Assembly (NCBI GenBank): GCA_021151625.1
Contig: JAGKWY010000004.1
Coordinates: forward strand, 1 to 64,000
Direction: 5' to 3'
Source: Gammaproteobacteria bacterium
Lineage (GTDB): Bacteria; Pseudomonadota; Gammaproteobacteria; Pseudomonadales; Cellvibrionaceae
Length of the DNA: 64,000 bases
Each line of letters begins with the position of its first letter. The first letter of the stretch is position 1. Position numbers and translations under genes: made by a program. Shown here piece after piece: positions 56,711 to 64,000 of the stretch. The notes beneath the pieces are model-generated. The model did no database searches, had not been told where the DNA came from, and was given only the letters and a program-made list of their open reading frames with translations.

Positions 56711-56971
56711 TTAACTTTCGCTAATTGGTAAGAACTCCGAAATTTCATGAGTGGTGTAGTATTCCTTTGAAACAATATCTTGCCACTTTGGTTTATATGG
56801 ACCATTGGCACTTCGTACTAGTCGAATAGTATGTGCCTGAAATAAATCATCTTTTTCCCTCCACACTCCTTCACCATGATCTATACAAAGATGCTCCGTT
56901 TCCAATCCGTTTTTCAATGTAATTTTTATCTTTCTTAATTTTGAAAGATCTATTCCGTATTTATCACTCAT
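56711..56971 (-). CDS. Small hypothetical protein
   Basis: This 86-residue frame starts MSDKYGIDLSKLRKIKI and has a mixed alpha/beta composition typical of a real small protein. No family is recognised and the ribosome binding site is weak. It lies alone between two intergenic stretches. Confidence 0.45.
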   Translation of the reverse strand: MSDKYGIDLSKLRKIKITLKNGLETEHLCIDHGEGVWREKDDLFQAHTIRLVRSANGPYKPKWQDIVSKEYYTTHEISEFLPISES

Positions 56972-57158
56972 GATTTTCTGTCGCGTGCACGTTAAATTTT
57001 AAAGATTCAATTGAGGTTATTTCCAGATTCAATATTGTAATTCTAATCCGGTGGTGAAAGTTACTGCCGATTATGATTCAGGCGTTTCAAGATGGTCTTC
57101 CATTGTATTAAGCTGAGACTTTATTGCTGATCTCTCAGCGTACATCAAGAGGGTGTTT

Positions 57159-57782
57159 ATGGTGCTACCTGAACTGGTTATTTTTGATCTTTACGGTACT
57201 CTGATCCAATTCGGGGTGAAACGCCACCCATTTCGCCGCATTTTGCAATGGGCTAGGCAGGAGGGACGTTTGCCGAAGGCGGATGATGCCAAGGCATTAA
57301 TGACCGTGAATGGCAGTGCTGTCCATATATTCTCGACGATGGGTATATACCCACCGGTACAAATGCTGTCGGAGCTTGAGTGTGCCATTGAAGAGGAGCT
57401 GGATAGTCTTACGTTATTTGATGATGTCCTACCTACATTGCACCAACTGATCAATTGGCAAATTCCCATTGCAGTGTGTTCTAACCTGGCGCAACCTTAT
57501 GGTGCGGTAATCGGGCGGTTGTTGCCGGAGCTTCCTCTCCTGAAATGTCTGAGTTACAGCGTTGGCTACATCAAGCCAGAACCTGAAATCTACCAATGGA
57601 TAATAGAGCACGGGGGCGTGCGGCCGGAAAAGTGTTTATTTGTGGGTGACACATTCCTTGCGGACTATGAAGGTCCGACAGCATTTGGTTTTCAGGCACG
57701 GCATTTGGTTCGTGGAGCGATGAGCCATACAGAGGTTATAGGATCGTTGACCGACGTATTGACTGTAATAAGCGACTCTTGA
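57159..57782 (+). CDS. HAD-superfamily hydrolase
   Basis: This 207-residue phosphatase-type HAD protein has motif I FDLYGTL (nucleophile D10), motif II VCSN, the motif III lysine in YIKPEPEIY, and motif IV GDTFLADYEG. The substrate is unknown. The ATG at 57159 follows GAGGG; a GTG at 57153 is in frame. Only 9 bp separate it from the Xre/MbcA/ParS-like gene. A HAD enzyme beside such a gene occupies the place a RES-type toxin would normally take. Confidence 0.85.
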   Translation: MVLPELVIFDLYGTLIQFGVKRHPFRRILQWARQEGRLPKADDAKALMTVNGSAVHIFSTMGIYPPVQMLSELECAIEEELDSLTLFDDVLPTLHQLINWQIPIAVCSNLAQPYGAVIGRLLPELPLLKCLSYSVGYIKPEPEIYQWIIEHGGVRPEKCLFVGDTFLADYEGPTAFGFQARHLVRGAMSHTEVIGSLTDVLTVISDS

Positions 57783-57791
57783 GTTGTCGAT

Positions 57792-58244
57792 ATGGATACG
57801 CGAGAAATAAAAACATTCACCCCAGTGGCGCGAGGCGGTAACCGTCGCGATGCCCGTTATACCCAATGTTGTGAATTGCTTAAGTTGCCACAGCGTGGGA
57901 AGGCTTTGCTCGACGCCATTAATAAAGAGTTTTCGGTCGAGTTGCTTCGGGATGTGGCGGGCAATCTGGCAATCGATGTTTACAAGATGGGTACTTACAT
58001 CGATATAAAGGCTGCCACGCTGAATAGACGACTGCGTGAAGGGGCATTAACTGCCGCAGAAAGTGAGGTGTATGATGCGGTGCTCGATTTGTGCGGTGGT
58101 GACAAGGTGATGGCCTATCAATGGCTACATTCATCTGCTGTTGGTCTCAGTGGTGAAATGCCTATCAGCCTGATACGAACCTCTACTGGTTCGAATGATG
58201 TTTTATTGTTAATCAGTAAGATTGAGCGCGGCGTATTGACGTGA
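57792..58244 (+). CDS. Xre/MbcA/ParS-like antitoxin
   Basis: This 150-residue protein has a C-terminal half (ALTAAESEVYDAVLDL, AYQWLHSSAVGLSGEMPISLI) resembling the toxin-binding domain of the Xre/MbcA/ParS antitoxin family. The N-terminal half may hold a helix-turn-helix. Such antitoxins usually pair with RES-domain toxins that consume NAD. None is present here, and the preceding gene is a HAD hydrolase. It may be an orphan antitoxin or a new pairing. Confidence 0.7.
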   Translation: MDTREIKTFTPVARGGNRRDARYTQCCELLKLPQRGKALLDAINKEFSVELLRDVAGNLAIDVYKMGTYIDIKAATLNRRLREGALTAAESEVYDAVLDLCGGDKVMAYQWLHSSAVGLSGEMPISLIRTSTGSNDVLLLISKIERGVLT

Positions 58245-58337
58245 GTTTTATTCATGGTTTTATTGTAAACTGATCTATCGATGCCGCGCCCATTAACGAC
58301 ACCAGCTAATTACCGGTTCAATTCAAAAGGGATTTGA

Positions 58338-58559
58338 ATGTATACCTCGATTGTAACGGACACTCGTTTTTTCCAAATAAAGTTCACGGAAATCCTCAAA
58401 GGTCGGCGTGTAAAAAAATCCTACTTCGAACTTATTCAAAAGCCTGGAAAAGTACTGAGTACATTCGAATATTATCAAATCGCCTTATCACAACTTCAGC
58501 TGATAGAAAATTCATTCGATTTGCGTGAAGCAGGAAGTGATTCTGAAAATTGGAATTAA
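58338..58559 (+). CDS. Small hypothetical protein
   Basis: This 73-residue frame follows a purine-rich AAAAGGGA upstream of the ATG. Features: MYTSIVTDTRFFQIK, and a lysine/arginine patch (GRRVKK). No family recognised. An overlapping frame from 58334 is less likely. Confidence 0.4.
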   Translation: MYTSIVTDTRFFQIKFTEILKGRRVKKSYFELIQKPGKVLSTFEYYQIALSQLQLIENSFDLREAGSDSENWN

Positions 58560-59105
58560 AATTCTATTCTGTATATCTGGTCCTAATATTCCAACGAGAT
58601 GAATGCATCGCAGGCAGTTCTGAAAGAGGCATTCGTGTCAAAATATCCAGCATGAATATTTTCTTCGGGCGCAATGGGATAGGACTAATTGTTGCTAAGT
58701 GCTCACTTCACTATTTTCCCCTTCTCCGCAATATCTTACATGACGTATGACTTGAGGATATGTAGCAGTATAGGGCTACAATAATAATCTGTACTGCGTG
58801 CGTGTTTGTTTCAGCTGGGAATGAACTGGTCAATGAAACCTATTCATCCTTTAGTTTTTTAACTATTAAATGCTAGTGAATGATGAAAGGCTATGATTAA
58901 TAGCTTCTCGTCAAGTCGATTTTTTTTACACGCTTTAACTTAGATTTAGCTATAGGTGTTTGATATTCAAGTTATTCATATTTTGGCATGACTTATGCCT
59001 CATAAATTAAAATCACTCGTATTGTTTAAGGTGATACGAGCGACACTTAATAGTTTGGATGAGTAAAATAATCTTATAAAAAAAGAAATAAATAAGGATT
59101 TTCTA
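58560..59105. other. AT-rich intergenic region, no supported gene
   Basis: About 540 bp hold no convincing gene; a 66-codon frame at 58550-58750 lacks start-site support and domain. An inverted repeat CTCGTAT...ATACGAG lies at about 59016-59041 with a central AT-rich loop. The stretch just before 59106 is AT-rich with an AAGGA ribosome binding site, and it probably carries the promoter of the downstream cluster. Confidence 0.5.
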
Positions 59106-59672
59106 ATGAAAAGTAAATTAAAGGCTGCATCTATAACTTTCATCTTCGTATTAACTATTTTGAACAGCAGTATCGCAGATGAAAATTTGGTTTCGCATAA
59201 CGAGCTAAAAATAGGTGATTTCAATGTTGATATGCCAATAAACAATCTCACACTTACAACAAGCACAACTTATCCTCAAGAGATTAATAGTGCTATCAAA
59301 ACTAAAAGTGCCGAGTTACGCGGTCCAAGTTGCGATAAGAATATTACAATAAGCAAAGTGATAGCATCGACAAAAAGCGTTCTTGAGAAGCATAAACTTA
59401 GCCCTCCAAAATTTGAACAATCTAATAGCTCAACATTAAATGTAGCAACCATGCCTTTAGTTGATGGTCACTATGCGAAATTCTATTCGTATTCGGCAAG
59501 ATTGCACAATTGTCCTAGTGATAGGTGTGAAATTTTTTTTAGTGTAAATAAAGTTGAAGCGCCGTATGTAGAGGAAAATAAACTCATTGAACTGAGTAAA
59601 GCTAAGCTAACTGATGATTATATCAGTGGAGCGTTGGTAAGAAGTATTGCCAACCTTACAGAGGGATGTTGA
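59106..59672 (+). CDS. Exported protein 1 of the right-edge cluster
   Basis: This 188-residue protein has a signal peptide (ASITFIFVLTILNSSIA). The mature part contains cysteines in pairs (SCDKN, HNCPSDRCEIF) suggestive of disulfides in the periplasm. No family is recognised. It is the first gene of a compact same-strand cluster and ends 6 bp before the next start. Confidence 0.7.
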   Translation: MKSKLKAASITFIFVLTILNSSIADENLVSHNELKIGDFNVDMPINNLTLTTSTTYPQEINSAIKTKSAELRGPSCDKNITISKVIASTKSVLEKHKLSPPKFEQSNSSTLNVATMPLVDGHYAKFYSYSARLHNCPSDRCEIFFSVNKVEAPYVEENKLIELSKAKLTDDYISGALVRSIANLTEGC

Positions 59673-59678
59673 TCCGCA

Positions 59679-60101
59679 ATGAATGAGTACATATTTATTA
59701 TTGCCCCTATTGTGTGGGCTTGTGTGTCAACGATATTGTCACTAGTTTTATATAAAACTAGTGAATCTTTCTTTGAAGAGGAAAGGAAAACAGATGGCGC
59801 CATTCGTCGAATCAGATTAGTTGGCTCCACTGTTATTGCTGCATTGATATTTCTGGGGCTTGCCAAATATACGTCGATGGAAGCGATGAGGGGTATTGCC
59901 AGTGGATTGGTTCGCATTCCGTCACACCAAATATCTCAGATTCAAGATTCCGTGACTAATCTGGTAGATTCAAAGCAAAAGTTGGCGATGTGTGTAGAAT
60001 TGTCAGCATTAAATGAATGTCAGCTTGAAATAAAATCTGTTTATATGGAGATAGATAGTGTTGAAAAAAACACGTCAAAGTTACATGGCTATGATAACTA
60101 A
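59679..60101 (+). CDS. Small membrane protein of the right-edge cluster
   Basis: This 140-residue protein has two transmembrane helices (~3-25 and ~48-66) flanking a short basic loop and ends in a ~60-residue tail that contains two cysteines. No family is recognised. Its end overlaps the next gene by 44 bp, which indicates translational coupling. Confidence 0.68.
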   Translation: MNEYIFIIAPIVWACVSTILSLVLYKTSESFFEEERKTDGAIRRIRLVGSTVIAALIFLGLAKYTSMEAMRGIASGLVRIPSHQISQIQDSVTNLVDSKQKLAMCVELSALNECQLEIKSVYMEIDSVEKNTSKLHGYDN

Positions 60102-60663
60102 AGATTATAATTCAACCTGTATTTTTCATGACACAGTAAAATATTTTTTTATACTTTTTTTATTAAAAGCAAATTATATATTTGCATCTGATTCTTCGGA
60201 GTGTGCATTATGGAATTCAATTTATAAAAATGCATTTACTGGGTTTGAAGATTTTCGTGGACCATTCAATAAAGAAAGTGAAAATTATTTCGCCACTACA
60301 TTTTTTCCTAACGCAAAAAGCTGCTTAATTTCAGAAGATAAATTTAAATATTCTTATACTTGCAATTGGGTTTATGATTTAAAAAATGAAAACCTCGCGA
60401 TGGCAGAGGCGAGCTCTTTTAGTGACTTTGTTCGTGCCTGCATGAAAAGAGAGAAGCGAAAAAAATCAGGGTTAGTCGTTGGCAGAAAAGCTATCCTTGG
60501 ATCTACGATGGTTTACTATGACTCGGTATGGGACAAAAATAACCGGGCTCAGTTTGCAAGTATTCAAGTATCCCGGCGCGCTGAATCCAAGGCAAAAGAT
60601 GGCAAACTAATTCGGGCTGCTGGTTACAATTTATCTGTTCGCATAAACTTTAGAAAGTACTAG
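60058..60663 (+). CDS. Exported protein 2 of the right-edge cluster
   Basis: This ~201-residue protein starts at a GTG (60058) after GGAG; ATGs at 60085 or 60091 are alternatives. A hydrophobic stretch (TVKYFFILFLLKANYIFA) is a likely signal or anchor segment. The mature part has several cysteines (SSECALW, YTCNWV, VRACMK). No family recognised. The overlap with the preceding gene supports a common transcript. Confidence 0.65.
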   Translation: MLKKTRQSYMAMITKDYNSTCIFHDTVKYFFILFLLKANYIFASDSSECALWNSIYKNAFTGFEDFRGPFNKESENYFATTFFPNAKSCLISEDKFKYSYTCNWVYDLKNENLAMAEASSFSDFVRACMKREKRKKSGLVVGRKAILGSTMVYYDSVWDKNNRAQFASIQVSRRAESKAKDGKLIRAAGYNLSVRINFRKY

Positions 60664-60675
60664 CTGGATAGCACT

Positions 60676-61425
60676 ATGAACATTGCGCTCTCTATCATGA
60701 TGGTATTTTACTGTGCTTCGGTTCTGGCTAGCCCGTGGCCAACAGGGGGAAAGGATACTTCGAACACAACTAATTTTTCTGCTGATCTTGGTGGATGCGC
60801 TAGTTTTAATAATCAGTCTGCTTTAAAAGGAGTGAAATTTAACGGAATCACTCTACAAGATGCCGAAACTCCATTTTTTACTGGTTTGCTAAAAACTACT
60901 TTTGATCTAGAAAAAAAATTTACTGTTATTCCAGCAATTGCGCTTTACGATGATCTAGCCCCTAATGCTCTTGCATTTTCATATGATGTTACAAATTTGT
61001 ACCATGAAGATGGAGCTGTGTTTTTGGGTAGAAATCTTATTGAAAGAGAACAGAAAAATAGCATTTATTGGGGGACTGTTTTGAGCTTTATTCTTGCCCA
61101 TGAGTATGCGCATATCTATCAATATAAGAAAGATATAAACATTTCAAATCCATCTTTTGAATTGCATGCAGACTTTCTTGCTGGATGGTATCTTGGTGTA
61201 AAGAATTATGAAACCGACGGATTATTTGCAAATTTTCAAGCTGCGACGGAAGCCTTGTTTGAAAAAGGGGAATATCATTTTAATTCAACTGACCATCATG
61301 GAACCCCCGCACAACGTATTGCTGCAATGCTTTCTGGATATTTAGTCGGGCTACAGCATTTGAGTGTAGATGCTGCATCTAGCCAAGGCCTCATACAGGT
61401 AAAAAAAATCTCTGAAGATAAATAA
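60676..61425 (+). CDS. Exported zinc metallopeptidase of the right-edge cluster
   Basis: This 249-residue protein has a signal peptide (IALSIMMVFYCASVLA). The zinc motif is HEYAH (H142, E143, H146). A downstream E162 in FELHADFLAGW fits the third-ligand helix of gluzincin-like neutral zinc metallopeptidases. It would act in the periplasm or outside. It starts 12 bp after the previous gene. Confidence 0.82.
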   Translation: MNIALSIMMVFYCASVLASPWPTGGKDTSNTTNFSADLGGCASFNNQSALKGVKFNGITLQDAETPFFTGLLKTTFDLEKKFTVIPAIALYDDLAPNALAFSYDVTNLYHEDGAVFLGRNLIEREQKNSIYWGTVLSFILAHEYAHIYQYKKDINISNPSFELHADFLAGWYLGVKNYETDGLFANFQAATEALFEKGEYHFNSTDHHGTPAQRIAAMLSGYLVGLQHLSVDAASSQGLIQVKKISEDK

Positions 61426-61671
61426 TTTGGACAGATTATTCTAATCTGTTCTAGTCGTACTAAAATTAATTGGAGAAAAAATATATTTTTAAGTATAGAA
61501 AGTGAAATTCAGTGATTTATGTGAATAAAGATAAATTGGTTGCGAAACATCAATGAGCATTCAAAAAATGTTTTTATGCGCGATGTTTTAACATGAGTGA
61601 AAAAAGGAGTTAGCGGTTTAAGTTATAAATTTAAATTATTAAATCTAATCTTACTTGTACAGGGAATTTAT

Positions 61672-63531
61672 ATGCTTGAAAGTATAAAGTGGTTATTTTT
61701 AATTTCCTTTTTATTGCTGAATAAATTTTCATTTGCCAATTCAGAGGAAAAGATAGAGAAGACTTACACAATTGGAATTCCAGTGGGCACATTGGAAGGT
61801 ATGATAGACCCGATAAAATTAAACAATTGGGCTCTAGAAAATGGACTAGTCCAAAATTGGGATCTTGCGCCCGGAGGAACTCTTGATGCGATATACGAAC
61901 GCTCGGTTGAGGTGGCCGAAAAACATACTAATCCTACACTACAAGATGTTCGAGCTTGGGCTGAAAAAGATAGAGTTATTGAGTCCATCAAGAAATACAC
62001 AAAAAATATAAATGATTACCGACGTCTTTTACCAGGGCAATACACTGGGCAGTTTTTATTTGGCGCAAAACCGACCACACCCATAGCCACTGACACAGAA
62101 TTAGCCGCTTCTCAACTCAGCATATCGTTGCTAGATAACTCAAAAAGTGATGTTCTTTCTAAGGTCAAATTAGAAACAATAAAACCAGTTGCCGATCCTA
62201 GAGCATCTGCGATGCAATTTGTAGAACTGCCAGAGAAGCTATGGCATCAATTTGCAAAAACCTTTGGTAATGTTGAAGTCGAGACTGGTGTATATCCAAT
62301 TTCGATAAAGCTAGAAAACAACGACATCAATCCATCCTCCTTTATATTGGCTGACAAAGATAAAGATGCAATCAAAGCAGCTCTAGCTCAGCCAAATTTT
62401 TCAAGCCCCACAATTATTGTCATAGATGACTCTTGGCCTTCAGATGCTACATCTGCCGATGCAATGGAGTTTAGAAATGCTGTAAATTTTTTTTGTGATG
62501 CGCTAGACGAGCTTTGGGTAGCTAAAAAACCATATGATTACTCAGAAAGGAAATGTCCAGATAGTTTACGGTACGCAAAAAACACTGACAGCCCTAAAGG
62601 ATTTAAATGTATTAAAGGGCAAGACTGTCGAACGCATGCTTTAAAAATAAAACAAGCATTATCTGAATTTACATCTATGGCGTCAGCTAATGGAAAATCT
62701 CCGATAAAAGTTATTTATCTACCATTCAATACTGCTCAATCATACTCATGGGACATTCTTTCCAGAATCTTAATTTGGCATGCAATAAATCGCCCTTCTT
62801 TTATTGGCATGAATATATCAAGTAGAGACTCACTAAATAGTTATCGAACATTTATAGACGCAACCAAAAAATCCATGAGTTCCGAGCTTATTCGCGGCGC
62901 TGAATATAATTCTTCTAGTTTGTTAGTGTTCAACGCCATTATGACATTCGCTCAAACATATTCGCTTCTTAAGGGCGAGCCTGTTTATATCAATGCATCG
63001 TGGACATTTAATGATAAGTATGCGCCAGTCTCAGCAGCAGATCTTGGATTTAATATGGTATTTGCTGCTGTCCCTGGTAATTGCGATCCTAATGCCTCTA
63101 ATCCCATCGATAGATGTACAACAGATTATATGTCTAGACTTGAAGAGCCGATTAGATTTGTAAAGGAAACCGAAGCGGATGGTAATTATGTTGGCGTTAT
63201 GAGTTTGGCTCAGGATGGTTCGCCTTCCTGCAAGTCAATGAGGCTAGTATCAAAAAACGTAGCATTAGGTTTTAGTGGAGCAATTGATGGTGACTGCGGC
63301 ACAAGTTTTGCGAGCCCTCGTGTAGCTTGGCTCTATGCGCTATATACCGCAAAGGCTCCGCGTGTTTCATCGCAACTAAAGACTGAATCTACTGCTATTG
63401 CAAGAAATTGGTCAGTACAGACTATGGCAAGATTCCGTGATTTCAGAGTTTGTGAAGGTTCTTTCATAAATGACTATTCATGTATGTACCTCAAACCCCA
63501 AAATATTTTTAAACCTTTCATGGAGAAATAG
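61672..63531 (+). CDS. Exported subtilase-like protease of the right-edge cluster
   Basis: This 619-residue protein has a signal peptide (WLFLISFLLLNKFSFA), a ~230-residue N-terminal region, and a catalytic part with D252 (IVIDDSW), H322 (CRTHALKI) and S545 (GTSFASPRVAW). The His motif departs from the canonical HGTH. Several Cys pairs suggest disulfides. I prefer the ATG at 61672, preceded by AGGGA, over the frame start at 61597. It follows the metallopeptidase after a 246-bp gap and ends 1 bp before the lipoprotein gene. Confidence 0.78.
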   Translation: MLESIKWLFLISFLLLNKFSFANSEEKIEKTYTIGIPVGTLEGMIDPIKLNNWALENGLVQNWDLAPGGTLDAIYERSVEVAEKHTNPTLQDVRAWAEKDRVIESIKKYTKNINDYRRLLPGQYTGQFLFGAKPTTPIATDTELAASQLSISLLDNSKSDVLSKVKLETIKPVADPRASAMQFVELPEKLWHQFAKTFGNVEVETGVYPISIKLENNDINPSSFILADKDKDAIKAALAQPNFSSPTIIVIDDSWPSDATSADAMEFRNAVNFFCDALDELWVAKKPYDYSERKCPDSLRYAKNTDSPKGFKCIKGQDCRTHALKIKQALSEFTSMASANGKSPIKVIYLPFNTAQSYSWDILSRILIWHAINRPSFIGMNISSRDSLNSYRTFIDATKKSMSSELIRGAEYNSSSLLVFNAIMTFAQTYSLLKGEPVYINASWTFNDKYAPVSAADLGFNMVFAAVPGNCDPNASNPIDRCTTDYMSRLEEPIRFVKETEADGNYVGVMSLAQDGSPSCKSMRLVSKNVALGFSGAIDGDCGTSFASPRVAWLYALYTAKAPRVSSQLKTESTAIARNWSVQTMARFRDFRVCEGSFINDYSCMYLKPQNIFKPFMEK

Positions 63532-63532
63532 A

Positions 63533-64000
63533 ATGAAATTCGTGATAACTCTTCTAGGCGCATTTTTTTTAACTGGATGCTGCTTCTTTAATCCAAGTCA
63601 GTGTGTCGATTCTGAATCAGCTATTCAAGCTTTGAAAAAGTGTGCAGGGAGCCGAATACAGCCATCAGATCACATTCTATATTTCGGTCCAAACAATATC
63701 CCAATTGGAACCATATATGAAAAGGTGGAGGACGGTTATGATGCATCATGGCGCGGTACAGAAATTACTGGAGATGCTCCTCCATCATCAATCGTTGAGA
63801 AGCCTGCTTATGGAAATTGTTCATTTAAATCGAAATCCTCAATAGATCTCAAAGCCGCATTTGGGGCTAGTATTGAACCGCTTCCAGTAGGAGGGGATTT
63901 ATCCTCTGATTTTAAAAGTGCAAAAGTTATTGATATGTCAGCTGATCAGTTTGGTTGGGAAACTCTCTATAAGGGGCCATATCGTGACCTTCTTCTGAAA
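63533..64000 (+). CDS. Lipoprotein of the right-edge cluster (partial, runs off window)
   Basis: The frame starts at the ATG at 63533, 1 bp after the subtilase stop, and stays open for 156 codons to the window end. The signal peptide ends in the lipobox LTGC (Cys ~16), so the product should be lipid-anchored. Later parts include IYEKVEDGYDASWRG and a Gly/Ser segment (VGGDLSSDFKS). No family recognised. It is translationally coupled to the exported subtilase and may tether it or receive its signal. Confidence 0.75.
   Translation, partial: MKFVITLLGAFFLTGCCFFNPSQCVDSESAIQALKKCAGSRIQPSDHILYFGPNNIPIGTIYEKVEDGYDASWRGTEITGDAPPSSIVEKPAYGNCSFKSKSSIDLKAAFGASIEPLPVGGDLSSDFKSAKVIDMSADQFGWETLYKGPYRDLLLK

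Larger units (their letters stand above)
42662..64000. mobile_element. Tn7-like transposon inserted in comM (one end visible)
   Basis: The element begins at TGTAATTTCC (42662), inside the comM frame. tnsA, tnsB, tnsC and tniQ lie directly inside that end, reading inward, the same relation as tnsA to the right end of Tn7. comM is a known insertion site of Tn7-like and AbaR-type (Tn6022-related) elements. The 5 bp before the terminus, CTCCC (42657-42661), would be the target duplication and should recur after the distal end outside the window. The cargo (47300 onward) is AT-richer than the host, mixed in orientation, and rich in toxin-antitoxin, protease and defence-like genes. No Cas genes or resistance genes are seen. 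Confidence 0.88.

Noticed and set aside
58550..58750. 66-codon frame overlapping the end of the gene at 58338
   Set aside because: It begins inside the preceding frame, lacks a ribosome binding site and has no recognisable protein features.
42662..64000. Could the Tn7-like element be a CRISPR-associated transposon?
   Set aside because: No Cas genes and no repeat-spacer array are visible in the 21 kb shown, and insertion into comM fits TniQ-directed targeting of a fixed site.

Overview
The window reads as a chromosomal segment of a gammaproteobacterium, most likely from the Cellvibrionaceae (Cellvibrio-like). This is an inference from a complete exosortase A (XrtA)/PEP-CTERM exopolysaccharide locus, serine-rich linkers in a surface lipoprotein, and ordinary housekeeping neighbours (Rep helicase, cytochrome c5, a ComM remnant). 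About two thirds is host DNA. The last third (42662 to the window end) is AT-richer accessory DNA belonging to a Tn7-like transposon.

Region 1 (1-842): a decayed protein gene carrying a ~71-bp structured insertion, a tRNA-Arg(CCG), and a leftover 5' tRNA fragment beside it. Region 2 (843-37300): exopolysaccharide production and PEP-CTERM protein sorting. Minus-strand precursor genes (deacetylase, nucleotide-sugar epimerase and dehydrogenase; 843-4123) diverge from a plus-strand operon (4342-18364: initiating sugar transferase, export lipoprotein, chain-length protein, tyrosine-kinase-like protein, outer-membrane barrel, PrsT-type TPR lipoprotein, FemAB-like protein, flippase, two GT2s, acyltransferase). 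A long minus-strand operon (31820-19684: exosortase, GT2, CapK-like ligase, GT2, deacetylase, membrane GT, two GT4s, polymerase/ligase, GT) converges on it, with a secreted protein gene (18472) and a strong hairpin (18437-18464) at the meeting point. A PEP-CTERM substrate, a Ser-rich lipoprotein and the PrsR/PrsK regulators follow. prsK has lost almost its whole ATP-binding domain by an internal deletion.

Region 3 (37549-42661): cytochrome c5, Rep helicase, a REC-GGDEF-EAL protein and the 3' part of comM. Region 4 (42662-64000+): a Tn7-like transposon inserted into comM. tnsA, tnsB, tnsC and tniQ sit just inside the end at 42662 and the other end is outside the window. The cargo is defence- and toxin-like: HigA with a decayed HigB; a four-gene operon made of an IetAS-type AAA ATPase and subtilase plus two unrecognised partners; an ADP-ribosyltransferase with an HNH protein; a ClpP-fold serine protease preceded by a tiny gene and an intrinsic terminator; a HAD hydrolase with an Xre/MbcA/ParS-like protein; and, at the right edge, a compact cluster of six exported or membrane proteins containing a zinc metallopeptidase and a second subtilase. 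This last cluster and the extended IetAS operon are the best candidates for undescribed systems.
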